Source: Mesobacillus jeotgali (GTDB taxonomy: Bacteria > Bacillota > Bacilli > Bacillales > Cytobacillaceae). From it: a stretch of DNA of 64,000 nucleotides. This document shows positions 7,645 to 15,607 of this stretch, piece by piece. The stretch spans positions 1,907,526-1,971,525 of the forward strand of contig NZ_CP025025.1 in assembly GCF_002874535.1 (NCBI RefSeq), written 5' to 3'. The notes beneath the pieces were generated by a model, which saw nothing but the letters and a program-made list of their open reading frames with translations, searched no databases and was not told the DNA's origin. Every line of letters begins with the position of its first letter. Within the stretch, counting starts at the first letter, position 1. The position numbers were made by a program, and so were the translations under genes.

Positions 7645-9081
7645 ATGGCACAGCAAACAAATGATTTTACAAAATGGTATATTGATACGATTCAAAAAGC
7701 GGAATTATTTGATTACACTCCGGTTCGCGGCTGTATTGCTTTTAAGCCGGATGGCTATGAAATCTGGGAGCACATTCAGGGGGAAATGGACAAGCGGTTC
7801 AAGGAAACAGGCCACCGCAATGCTTATTTCCCAATGTTGATTCCGGAAAGCTTCTTCCAAAAGGAAAAGGACCACATTGAAGGCTTCTCGCCAGAACTTC
7901 CTTGGGTTACAGAAGCTGCAGGAGAGCAATTAGAAGAACGTCTGGCATTGAGGCCAACTTCGGAAACGATGATTGGGCATCTGTATTCAAACTGGATTAA
8001 AAGTTATCGGGACCTTCCAGTCTTGATTAATCAATGGGCAAATGTATTCCGATGGGAAAAGAAAACACTCCCATTCATCCGCACCTCGGAGTTTTTATGG
8101 CAGGAAGGTCATACTGCTCATGTCGACGAGGAAGATGCGCGCAAGGAAACGATGCAAATGTTGAACATTTATAAGGAAGTGGTCGAAGGATTGCTTGCGA
8201 TTCCAGTTTATGATGGCCAAAAAACGCCGTCTGAACGATTTGCCGGTGCTGTTGACACCTATTCGATCGAAGCGATGATGAAGGATGGAAAAGCAGTCCA
8301 GGCTGGAACATCTCACTACTTGGGCACGAAATTTGCGGAAGCATTCGATATTAAATACCTGAATAAAGAAAACAAACACACATTTGTGCATACAACATCA
8401 TGGGGTACGTCAACTCGTTTGATTGGTTCTGTCATCATGGTGCATGGGGACGAACAGGGTCTCGTACTGCCGCCAAGAATCGCGCCGACTCAAGTGGTTC
8501 TAATTCCGGTTGGCCCTTGGAAAAAGAACCCGGCAATTATCGAGAAACTGGATGAGATTTTTGCCGCTTTAAAAGCTGAAGGCATTCGCGTTCGGCTTGA
8601 TGATTCCGATCAATCACCAGGATATAAATTCAATGAGTGGGAGTTAAAAGGTGTTCCTGTCCGTATTGAATTAGGGCCACGTGATTTAGATCAAAATCAG
8701 GGCTTGATGAAGGCTCGGGATATGGATGAGAAGATTTCTGTGCCATTGGAATCCATGGTCGAAAAAGTCAAGAACGAATTAGAAACGATGCAGACTCGTC
8801 TGTTCGAAAAAGCAAAAGCGTTCCGTCAAGAGAATTCTCATACACATATCGATAGTCTGGATCAGCTCGAACAGCATATTGCAGAGTCCCAGACAAGTGG
8901 AAAGATTCCAGGTTGGGTATTGGCAGGCTGGTGTGGAGACGATGCTTGTGAAGCAAGTGTAAAAGAAAAAACGAAATTCACAACGCGAAACATCCCATTC
9001 AACCCACCAGCAGAAAAACAGACATGCATCCATTGTGGCAGCGAAGCAAAACACACCGTCTGGTTTGCGCGCGCTTATTAA
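7645..9081 (+). CDS. proS: Prolyl-tRNA synthetase, archaeal/eukaryal-like type 3
   Basis: This class II synthetase of 478 residues attaches proline to tRNA-Pro. Motif 2 (FRWEKKTLPFIRTSEFLWQE) and motif 3 (GTSTRLIGSVIMVHGDEQG) are both visible, followed by an anticodon-binding domain (about 285-385). The C-terminal zinc-ribbon-like domain has Cys pairs near WCGDDAC and TCIHCG and ends in the family's Tyr. This C-terminal domain and the lack of an editing insertion mark the shorter type 3 form, not the 570-residue bacterial form. The ATG at 7645 is chosen because AGGAGG lies 8 bp upstream. Control is by the T-box leader just before it. Confidence 0.97.
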   Translation: MAQQTNDFTKWYIDTIQKAELFDYTPVRGCIAFKPDGYEIWEHIQGEMDKRFKETGHRNAYFPMLIPESFFQKEKDHIEGFSPELPWVTEAAGEQLEERLALRPTSETMIGHLYSNWIKSYRDLPVLINQWANVFRWEKKTLPFIRTSEFLWQEGHTAHVDEEDARKETMQMLNIYKEVVEGLLAIPVYDGQKTPSERFAGAVDTYSIEAMMKDGKAVQAGTSHYLGTKFAEAFDIKYLNKENKHTFVHTTSWGTSTRLIGSVIMVHGDEQGLVLPPRIAPTQVVLIPVGPWKKNPAIIEKLDEIFAALKAEGIRVRLDDSDQSPGYKFNEWELKGVPVRIELGPRDLDQNQGLMKARDMDEKISVPLESMVEKVKNELETMQTRLFEKAKAFRQENSHTHIDSLDQLEQHIAESQTSGKIPGWVLAGWCGDDACEASVKEKTKFTTRNIPFNPPAEKQTCIHCGSEAKHTVWFARAY

Positions 9082-9207
9082 GGGAAGCGGTCATTATAAG
9101 CGGAGTGATGGTCTTTTAGTGGTTTGAAGGAAGGGAAGAAAAAGCACTAGCAGTTTTGGTGTCCCGAATGATAGGGAAGAAGAGTATCTTATTAGATAGA
9201 CATTTAG

Positions 9208-9235
9208 CGGCAGTTTCGATGACTGCCGTTTTTTT
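9208..9235 (+). terminator. Rho-independent terminator downstream of proS
   Basis: A 7-bp stem (CGGCAGT / ACTGCCG) is followed by seven T residues. The arms are almost the same as those of the terminator at 7199. Confidence 0.85.
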
Positions 9236-9513
9236 AGATATATGTGGGGACATATAGTATGCTGCTTTTATAAAATCAGAGTAAACAAAACTGTCGACGG
9301 GTCATATGGATGATCGTAATCCTGAATGTCATTTTGGTATGAAATAGGAAGCAAAATTCCGAGGATAAGAAAAGTGAAACCAAGGCAGTGTAACTTTTTC
9401 GTGTTAAATTCGTTTAGCCCAGATCACAACTATAAAATGGTTCTTAGGATCAACATATAGGCGAACGTACTTTCTTATGGTATATTTTATTTGTACAGTA
9501 AATGCGGGGTGGG

Positions 9514-9555
9514 CAGCGGTTATCCCTCACTTTCTTAGGGAAGGAGGTGCCGCTG
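9514..9555 (+). promoter_or_regulatory. Hairpin that masks the toxin ribosome-binding site
   Basis: CAGCGG (9514-9519) pairs with CCGCTG (9550-9555), which touches the start ATG. Inside, TCCCT (9523-9527) pairs with AGGGA (9537-9541). The ribosome site AAGGAGGTG (9541-9549) is thus enclosed between the two stems. Masked ribosome sites are usual in type I toxin mRNAs. This was read by eye; folding energy was not computed. Confidence 0.6.
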
Positions 9556-9651
9556 ATGGTTACGTACGAAGCAATGAACATGATGATCAGTTTCGCAACT
9601 TTAATCATTGCCTTAGTCGCGTTAGGTATTTCTGTAAACAAAAAGAAATGA
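9556..9651 (+). CDS. Holin-like type I toxin peptide (31 aa)
   Basis: The peptide begins MVTYEAMNMMISFATLIIAL and ends ALGISVNKKK. The order of a short VTYEAM head, one membrane helix and a lysine tail is that of the putative holin-like toxins of Firmicutes (TxpA/BsrG/YonT-type families), which insert in the membrane when not repressed by an antisense RNA. An ideal ribosome site (AAGGAGGTG) lies 6 bp upstream but is inside a hairpin. The 3' end is overlapped by a candidate antisense RNA on the other strand. A possible extended -10 (TGGTATATT) lies at about 9478-9486. Toxicity itself is inferred. Confidence 0.82.
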   Translation: MVTYEAMNMMISFATLIIALVALGISVNKKK

Positions 9652-9691
9652 CCTACCCTGCACCGCCAAATGTTTGAGTAGGTCATTTCTT
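9643..9691. terminator. Bidirectional terminator at the toxin 3' end
   Basis: A 14-bp perfect stem pairs AAGAAATGACCTAC (9643-9656) with GTAGGTCATTTCTT (9678-9691). The left arm includes the toxin stop codon. On the minus strand the stem is followed by TTTTTG, so it fits best as the end of the antisense RNA; on the plus strand the T run is short. Confidence 0.75.
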
Positions 9692-9732
9692 ATTCTATTG
9701 GCCCCTGCACTTCAAGCGGCTTGCTGTACATT

Positions 9733-9764
9733 GAGTTTCCGGTTGCACCCGGAAGCTCTTTTTT
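9733..9764 (+). terminator. Rho-independent terminator of the toxin mRNA
   Basis: GAGTTTCCGG pairs with CCGGAAGCTC (one mismatch), followed by six T residues. It would give the toxin message a 3' tail that overlaps the antisense RNA. Confidence 0.8.
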
Positions 9765-9929
9765 AATATATGGACTTTACATATATATTATAAACATTAT
9801 TAAACCCGAAAGTAAATATTATAACCCGTGAACATTTAGTTCGCTTTGAATAACTAAGTGTCTACGGTAGACATCATTGCTGATCTTTATCTGTAAGGCA
9901 GAACAGCCTAAGATATATGATCATTTTGT

Positions 9930-11039
9930 TTATTTAAATAGCTTTTCCTCAATATTAAATTCCTTTTTATCCTTTGTCCTTACGACAATCTTATATGGGT
10001 CTTGTTTTACTTTTGGCCATATTTCGTCTGATTTGATAAATTCCTCGGCCATTGTATAAAGATCTGTGGCGTGAGCGACGGCTTCTTTGTCGGTGCTTTT
10101 CATTTTCATGGTGATGAAAATGGTCATAAAGCCGTCTTTACTTTTATAGCCCACACCGGATACTTTGTATTTTTTATAGGTCATGAATTCATGGCCAATT
10201 CCTGAAACTGCGTCACTCCAGCGTGCGTAATGTTCGCGTTTGGCCAAATCGAACTTCCTGAGTTTGACCTCTACATGCTCTCTGCCGTTGGCAGCGAGGG
10301 CATCCTCTACAGCCTTTTTGATTTGATCCACTTTTGCCTGCTTTTCGATACTTGGGATTTCAAGTTCCACTTTACCTTCCATATAACCGACAGGGTTCTG
10401 GTAATCAAATGGTTCAAGGGCCGCCTGGACGATTTGGAACACTTCATCAGTTTCCTTTTCGATTTCAGCTTGTTCCTGTTTCCATTCTTCAGAAGGTTCG
10501 CGATGTGGTCTTACTTTTACGTAATAATCCTCAATTCTCGTTCCTTTGAATTCCTTGCTCTTAACCATGTCATGTCCGATATTTATAACATCATTTTCTA
10601 TCTGCTGATACTGTTTTTCTGGGGCATCCAATGTAATGATGATGCCTTCATTTTTGCCACCGACAAACTCGTTCACTTGCTTCACAGGATATCCTTCTTT
10701 TTTCAGAGCCTGAGTCAGTCTTTCTGACAAGTCTTGTTCGGGGCTATTAAAGATTGAGCTTAACGGAGGAATCTTTGATACTACTTTCGCCATCGTAGGG
10801 GAAACGAATCCTGAACCAACAAATAACATGAAGCTGGCAGCGATGGCGGCAGTCGTTACACCTGCTTTTTTCCAGAATGTCCACTGCTTTTTTAAAGATT
10901 TATTGAACCCTTCAAGCTCATGGGCAACTCGATCACTCCGATCATCATCAAATTCACCAGCTGCGAATCGGCCCGGCAACTCTTTTGTAAACTTTTGCAG
11001 CGAATCAGGGATCTGCATTTTATCCTTATCATATCCCAT
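9930..11039 (-). CDS. Membrane-anchored anti-sigma-like protein (DUF4030 type)
   Basis: The 369-residue protein has a soluble N-terminus (1-60), one membrane helix (about 63-85, TTAAIAASFMLFVGSGFV) and a large C-terminal part made of similar alpha/beta repeats, seen in EGIIITLDAPEKQYQ, GKVELEIPSIEKQAK and GFMTIFITMKMKSTD. It overlaps the end of an ECF sigma factor gene by 11 bp and has its own GGAGGGGA ribosome site, the standard order for a sigma/anti-sigma pair. The N-terminus would hold the sigma factor at the membrane and the outer part would sense an envelope signal. DUF4030 membership is from memory; the anti-sigma role is inferred from context. Confidence 0.75.
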   Translation of the reverse strand: MGYDKDKMQIPDSLQKFTKELPGRFAAGEFDDDRSDRVAHELEGFNKSLKKQWTFWKKAGVTTAAIAASFMLFVGSGFVSPTMAKVVSKIPPLSSIFNSPEQDLSERLTQALKKEGYPVKQVNEFVGGKNEGIIITLDAPEKQYQQIENDVINIGHDMVKSKEFKGTRIEDYYVKVRPHREPSEEWKQEQAEIEKETDEVFQIVQAALEPFDYQNPVGYMEGKVELEIPSIEKQAKVDQIKKAVEDALAANGREHVEVKLRKFDLAKREHYARWSDAVSGIGHEFMTYKKYKVSGVGYKSKDGFMTIFITMKMKSTDKEAVAHATDLYTMAEEFIKSDEIWPKVKQDPYKIVVRTKDKKEFNIEEKLFK

Positions 11040-11607
11040 AAGTATTCCCCTCCATCTGAAAGTGGCTATGCTTTTTCATCAGTTCTCCGAGCTTTTTCCT
11101 GCCCCGTGACAACCTTGTTTTTACGGTATTGCTGTTTTCATTGAGAATGACGCTGATCTCTTTAACGGATAAATCTTCAAAGTAAAACAGCAGTAAAGGT
11201 ATACGCTGTTCATCCTTTAAACGGGTGATCAGCTGTAGCAGTTCCTGCCTGGTTTCACTTTCAACAGCCATTTCCTGAGCTGATCCGGATTGCATCTTGG
11301 AGATCGCTTCTGGATTTTCCTCAATATCAGAATACTGATTTCGCTTTTGCTTTCGGTAAACATCGATCGAACGGGTATAGACAAGCCGGTAAAACCACGC
11401 TTTGAAGTGGCGGATCTCCACATCTCGCATAATGCTGAGATAGCAGTCCTCCAGGGCAATCTGGACAGCATCCTCTGCCAGATCCCGTGAACCAAGTATA
11501 AGATAAGCCGTTCGATAGGCAGAAGAAAGCAGACTTTCAACCAGCTGGCTGAACGCTTCTCCATTACCTGCCCGAATTTGATTGATTAGTTTCTGTTCCT
11601 CACTCAC
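11029..11607 (-). CDS. ECF-type RNA polymerase sigma factor
   Basis: Region 2 (about residues 10-75, including YLILGSRDLAEDAVQIALED and HFKAWFYRLVYTRSIDVYRK) and region 4 (about 120-180, including LLLFYFEDLSVKEISVILNE and TVKTRLSRGRKKL) are complete. The frame is open a further nine codons upstream, but a GGAGG seven bases before the GTG at 11607 makes that the start (192 aa). It is co-transcribed with the membrane protein at 9930, its likely anti-sigma factor. Target genes cannot be told from this window. Confidence 0.92.
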   Translation of the reverse strand: MSEEQKLINQIRAGNGEAFSQLVESLLSSAYRTAYLILGSRDLAEDAVQIALEDCYLSIMRDVEIRHFKAWFYRLVYTRSIDVYRKQKRNQYSDIEENPEAISKMQSGSAQEMAVESETRQELLQLITRLKDEQRIPLLLFYFEDLSVKEISVILNENSNTVKTRLSRGRKKLGELMKKHSHFQMEGNTYGI

Positions 11608-11867
11608 TGGGCAACCTCCATAATTTATTTTCACTAGTATGTCGTTCGTAATGGGTATGTTGGTTTCATTTTTGATAAAAAAGGTGGATAATTTAACTTC
11701 TATGCAGACCGACGGACATACGCTGTTAGAAACAGATTTTACAGAGAAGTAGTTTGTGCTGTCTGTCCTTTACTATTATATAATGGAACAACTCCTGAAA
11801 TTGGATATTTATGCTAAAATCAATAGAGGGAATTTATCAAAGCGATTGAATGAGGGGAATGAAATAG

Positions 11868-12650
11868 ATGTTAGAAAGAATACTAGAGTTGGAGTTTGCC
11901 TATCTTGGCACCTTTACTGCTCGTCACGACAGGGATTGGGGTTATCTATTTTTAAATGAGAATCAGCCTGTATATTATGATGCGAATCATGCCCATGTGC
12001 GCACACCAGTCAATCATCCAGAAAAAGTGGTGGATGAAGTCAGTGCCTTTTATCAGGCAAAGAATATTATTCCAAGGTTTTACATATACAATCCCGCTGA
12101 ACAGCCTGCTTTACTGCGCGAATTAAAAACAAGAGGGTTTGGATATGAGGAATTAGCAACTCCTGTACAATTATGGGATCAGAAAGTGATTAACCTCGAA
12201 AGAAATGATGCTGTTTCGGTTGAAGAAGTTACGGAAGCAAACTATCAAGAAACGTTAGAAATCGAATGCAGCATCAAAGAAATTGGCGGGCGTGAAGTCC
12301 GGGAAAAAGCTTTAAAGGAAGAGTTCGATCATCCCGCATATCAACACTTTTTGTTGAGGTATAATGGTGTCGCCTGTTCCACTGCCTGTATTTTTGCCCA
12401 CGGCAGACAAGCACGTATGGAAAGTGTAGCGACTTTAGAAGAATATCGGGGAAAAGGATTAATAGGATATATCATTCAACATATTCAGCAAGAAGTCCAA
12501 AAACAAGGCTTTGAAAACCTATGGGTATTTCCTATCAACGAAAGGGTTGAAAAGGTATATAGCCGTTATGGCTTCGATACGGTCATGAAACTTACGACAG
12601 GACATGCCTTTTTAGGCGGAAAAAGCATTACCGAAATTCAAAATGGTTAA
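11868..12650 (+). CDS. GNAT-family N-acetyltransferase
   Basis: The C-terminal half (about residues 120-255) is a GNAT domain with the acetyl-CoA loop in VATLEEYRGKGLIGYIIQHI (R/Q-x-x-G-x-G/A type: RGKGLIG) and the final beta strand YSRYGFD. The N-terminal half (1-115) looks like a second, degenerate GNAT-like domain (FYIYNPAEQPALLRELKTRG), so the protein is probably a tandem-GNAT form. The start ATG follows GAGGGGAATG. The acceptor substrate is unknown. There is no obvious operon partner. Confidence 0.86.
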   Translation: MLERILELEFAYLGTFTARHDRDWGYLFLNENQPVYYDANHAHVRTPVNHPEKVVDEVSAFYQAKNIIPRFYIYNPAEQPALLRELKTRGFGYEELATPVQLWDQKVINLERNDAVSVEEVTEANYQETLEIECSIKEIGGREVREKALKEEFDHPAYQHFLLRYNGVACSTACIFAHGRQARMESVATLEEYRGKGLIGYIIQHIQQEVQKQGFENLWVFPINERVEKVYSRYGFDTVMKLTTGHAFLGGKSITEIQNG

Positions 12651-12780
12651 CTATTAAATGACCTAATGATGTAACCGGAAAGGCAAGCGCATAATTTGGA
12701 GAAAATATGTATTCGCCGTAACCGAACTTGTCCTCTTTACATTTTCTATTATTAGTTAGTAGAAAAGGAGGTGAGTTCAG

Positions 12781-13038
12781 ATGCCTTGTGTGATTCCAGG
12801 TTTAACTCAAAATGTTTGTTTAACTATTATCTACAATGTAAGCTCTCAAAAGCTTAAAGACTCTTTTGTTCAATGTGTAAACTCTGAGCAGGGAGAAACA
12901 TGTGACCTTGAAGTTAATTATAATCCAGTCAATACAGATTTAACCATTAGAGTTCCATTTACTATTGAAGGGGAACTTACATTTACAGATAATTTCCAAG
13001 CGTTTTGTGTTACCACCGGTGTGAATATCACAACTTAA
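12781..13038 (+). CDS. Small cysteine-containing beta-rich protein, unknown (85 aa)
   Basis: The peptide has five Cys (residues 3, 13, 32, 41 and 77), few charged residues, and alternating hydrophobic/Thr patterns suggesting beta strands (TIIYNVSSQ, DLTIRVPFTIEGELTFTD). It has no signal peptide. A very strong ribosome site (AAAAGGAGGTGA) points to high expression. The composition recalls small spore-coat or spore-appendage subunits of Bacillus that crosslink through Cys, but no family motif was recognised, so that is a guess. A hairpin lies 20 bp downstream. Confidence 0.7.
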   Translation: MPCVIPGLTQNVCLTIIYNVSSQKLKDSFVQCVNSEQGETCDLEVNYNPVNTDLTIRVPFTIEGELTFTDNFQAFCVTTGVNITT

Positions 13039-13058
13039 TATTTGCTAGCAACAAGCAA

Positions 13059-13080
13059 GGGACGTATCTGTGTACGTCCC
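13059..13080. terminator. Hairpin between convergent genes, possible terminator
   Basis: A perfect 8-bp stem (GGGACGTA / TACGTCCC) lies between the 85-aa gene and the convergent 4-TM gene. Neither side has a clean T run, so termination is uncertain. Confidence 0.4.
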
Positions 13081-13091
13081 TGTGTTATTCT

Positions 13092-13493
13092 CTATTTATT
13101 TTTTTCTGTTTTTTCGATGAAAAAAGTAACAACCACAAATAGGATAAACGCAACAAGCAGCAGCGATCCGCCGACGATGAACAGGACCATCACCAATGTA
13201 TCGTCAAGGTTAAAAGGGTTGATATTGTACATCCACATTCCGATTGTGAGCCCAAGAGACCCAATCATCCCGGTAATAGAATGAATGGCTACTAGCTTTT
13301 TAGATTTAATTTGATAGTTTTTGTAAAAAATTCCCCAGGCGAATACAGATAGCCAGCCAACCAACAGGATGTGGGCGTGGATCGGGCGCATGGCATAGTC
13401 GCCAGCACCCGCCATATGTGAGCCCATGAATGTTCCGATCAGTCCAAATATCGCTGCAAATCGTATAAGCCGAATACTCCAAATTTGTTCCAT
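13092..13493 (-). CDS. Four-helix membrane protein with HAH motif (oxidase subunit I-like fragment)
   Basis: Four membrane helices fill this 133-residue protein. The segment RPIHAHILLVGWLSVFAWGI resembles the His-containing helix pair of heme-copper oxidase subunit I-like proteins (pattern H-A-H-x-x-L-x-G), and His25 (SHMAG) could be another ligand. It could be a small heme-binding membrane protein, but it lacks the other histidines of a real oxidase. It lies 3 bp after the kinase gene at the end of the exporter/two-component block, so it probably shares that transcript. Confidence 0.65.
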   Translation of the reverse strand: MEQIWSIRLIRFAAIFGLIGTFMGSHMAGAGDYAMRPIHAHILLVGWLSVFAWGIFYKNYQIKSKKLVAIHSITGMIGSLGLTIGMWMYNINPFNLDDTLVMVLFIVGGSLLLVAFILFVVVTFFIEKTEKNK

Positions 13494-13496
13494 TTT

Positions 13497-14891
13497 TTAT
13501 TCCTCCGTCTGTTTTTCTTTAGGGAGCTTTATCGTAAAAGTAGTGCCTTTTTGAATCTCGCTCTCCACTTCAATTTTTCCGTTGTGTAATTCAATGATAT
13601 GTTTGACAATCGACAGTCCCAATCCTGTTCCATCTTTCTTTCGCGCCGCGTCAACACGGTAAAAGCGTTCGAAGATTTTCGAAGCTTGTTCCTTGTCCAT
13701 GCCGATTCCGGTGTCCTTAAAGGTTACCGTGGCAGTATCGTCGTTTTCGATAATCTGGATAAAAATACTGCCGCCGTTCTGATTATATTTGATCGCATTC
13801 GTAAGCAGGTTGTCCCATACGGTCATCAATAGTTCCGGATCAGCGAGAATCGGGGCAGGGGGGAGATGATAGGAAATCTCAATCTCCTTTTCCTCCAGCC
13901 GCCATTGATGCCTTCTTACCGTATCCTTGATTTGTGTGTCAATCCTTGTGACGCCAAGCTTCATTGGATACGATTTCTGGTCCAGTGAGGTAAGCAGCAG
14001 GAGCTGTTTCGTCAAATTGGATAGCCGCTTTGATTCCTGGTCGATTATATCGACATACTCAAGGTGCTCCTCATCGAGCGCCTGTGTTTTTAAAAGCTCC
14101 GCATAACCCTGAATATTCATCAATGGTGATTGAAAGTCATGCGACACATTATTGATGAAGGATTTTCGCGCTTCATCATTATGCTGCAATTGAACCTGCA
14201 TTCGACTGAAGCTTTCAGCAAGCTGACCGATTTCATCTCTTCGATGGATGTTCAAAGGGTAGTTGAAGTTTTCCCTGGTGATTTCTCTGGTGGCTTCTGT
14301 CAGCTTGGTAATCGGCTGGATCAGGTGTTTGGCAAACCAGATGACACCACTGATACTGACGATTGAAACCGCGACGAAAAACCAGGCGAAAATAACATGG
14401 ACATCGGAAAATAATAATTTATTATTTGGTCTCAGGTACAAGCCATAGTCCTCGTCTCCAATCGTAAAGGGGACGCCAACGGTATTATCCAGCTGGTTAG
14501 AAAAATGGCTCATCATCATCCATGGAGAGTTTGAATTGTCCATTCCATGGTAGATTTCCTCCTCTTCAACCACCTTTATCGCCTCTGCTGGCAGGTTCTT
14601 TTTCGAAAAAGGTTCGCCAAAGAGGAATTCCTCGCCTGATTCACTCAGCACATAAAGCTGATAGCCCAGTTTGCTGATTGAGTCCAGATAGCCTGTGAAA
14701 CTTATATGGGTTGTCGAGTGCATTTTCTCAAGACTTGATGCAACCTCTTCAGCAACCTTTACATTCTGTAAGTCAATCCGTTCTCTTGTCGAGGTCATGT
14801 AGACCCAGTTGGCTAAAATGAAGGCAATAACGATGCTGATTCCCAGGATGAGAAGGGTTGCGATGATGAATTTCCGGTACAAAGTTTTCAT
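13497..14891 (-). CDS. Two-component sensor histidine kinase
   Basis: The layout is TM1 (about 8-30), an extracellular sensor part (31-165), TM2 (about 166-190), a HAMP linker (190-240), the H box with FINNVSHDFQSPLMNI (phospho-accepting His), the N box NLLTNAIKYN, G1 DTGIGMDKEQASKIFERFYR and G2 GTGLGLSIV. All catalytic boxes are intact. It overlaps the response regulator stop by 4 bp (ATGA), so the two are translationally coupled. With the MMPL exporter upstream in the same direction, it likely senses an envelope or lipid stress and controls the exporter. Confidence 0.93.
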   Translation of the reverse strand: MKTLYRKFIIATLLILGISIVIAFILANWVYMTSTRERIDLQNVKVAEEVASSLEKMHSTTHISFTGYLDSISKLGYQLYVLSESGEEFLFGEPFSKKNLPAEAIKVVEEEEIYHGMDNSNSPWMMMSHFSNQLDNTVGVPFTIGDEDYGLYLRPNNKLLFSDVHVIFAWFFVAVSIVSISGVIWFAKHLIQPITKLTEATREITRENFNYPLNIHRRDEIGQLAESFSRMQVQLQHNDEARKSFINNVSHDFQSPLMNIQGYAELLKTQALDEEHLEYVDIIDQESKRLSNLTKQLLLLTSLDQKSYPMKLGVTRIDTQIKDTVRRHQWRLEEKEIEISYHLPPAPILADPELLMTVWDNLLTNAIKYNQNGGSIFIQIIENDDTATVTFKDTGIGMDKEQASKIFERFYRVDAARKKDGTGLGLSIVKHIIELHNGKIEVESEIQKGTTFTIKLPKEKQTEE

Positions 14892-15559
14892 TTTAATTCC
14901 TCAAGTCTGTAACCAATTCCGCGGATCGTCTGGATTTCCACTGAAGCTTGGTGCTTTTTCAAGCGATCCCGAATTCGGTTGATATGGGTGTTCAGCGTTT
15001 GCTCACTGCCCTCATAATCCGCGCCCCAGGCTTGCTCGATCAATGTTGCTCGGGGAGTCGTTTTATTTATCCGTGAGGCGAGGATGCTCAGCAGCTCGAA
15101 CTCCTTCAGCGGAAAAAGAATCGTTTCCTGATTGATTTCCACTTCAAAGCTGTTGCGGTCAATTTTCATATTCCCGGCTTGGATCAGCGAATCGATGACC
15201 CGTTTCATCCTGCGGAGGACAACGGCCACTCTGAATAAAAGCTCCTTCACTTCAAACGGTTTAACAATATAATCCTCGCTGCCTGAAAGGAATCCTTCTT
15301 CTTTATCGCTTAACTGGCCTTTTGCGGTAAGGAGGATGACGGGAATTTCCCAATCATCGGTAAGGATCTTTGTCAGCTCAAAGCCATTCATCCCTGGCAT
15401 CATCACATCGACAATCGCAAGGTCTACATTCTGGTTTTCAAGCAATGTTAACGCCTCCTCGGCATCGTTTGCCTTGAAAACCTGATAACCTTCCTGGGTT
15501 AAATGGATGGTTACGAGTCTTTGAATATTAACATCATCATCAACAACCAAAATTCTCAT
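14888..15559 (-). CDS. OmpR/PhoB-family response regulator
   Basis: The receiver domain (1-115) has the acidic pair DDD near residue 8, the phospho-acceptor Asp in AIVDVMMPGMNGFE and the conserved Lys in DYIVKPFEVKELL. The C-terminal winged helix (about 130-222) ends with LNTHINRIRDRLKKH and the IRGIGYRLE signature. It is the first gene of the pair with the kinase at 14891, 48 bp after the exporter gene, so the exporter-regulator-kinase genes could form one operon. Likely targets are the exporter genes themselves. Confidence 0.94.
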   Translation of the reverse strand: MRILVVDDDVNIQRLVTIHLTQEGYQVFKANDAEEALTLLENQNVDLAIVDVMMPGMNGFELTKILTDDWEIPVILLTAKGQLSDKEEGFLSGSEDYIVKPFEVKELLFRVAVVLRRMKRVIDSLIQAGNMKIDRNSFEVEINQETILFPLKEFELLSILASRINKTTPRATLIEQAWGADYEGSEQTLNTHINRIRDRLKKHQASVEIQTIRGIGYRLEELK

Positions 15560-15607
15560 ACTTCAGCCTCCTAAAAAGGGAATAAGAGAGGAGGCCCTCT
15601 CTATTCC

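Larger units (their letters stand above)
9643..9780 (-). ncRNA. Candidate antisense antitoxin RNA
   Basis: On the minus strand a TATAAT box at 9792-9787 lies 18 bp after a TTTACT box at 9816-9811. A transcript starting near 9780 would end at the 14-bp hairpin with T run at 9643, giving about 138 nt. It would be fully complementary to the 3' untranslated part and the last codons of the toxin mRNA, the arrangement of TxpA/RatA and BsrG/SR4. Promoter and ends are read from sequence only. Confidence 0.55.

Noticed and set aside
9091-9120. Terminator directly after proS
   Set aside because: The GCGGTCATTATAAGCGG stretch gives only a poor stem; the clear hairpin with T run is at 9208.
10230-10727. 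A 165-codon open frame on the plus strand
   Set aside because: It is the shadow of the anti-sigma-like gene; its Phe/Leu-rich product and lack of a ribosome site speak against a gene.
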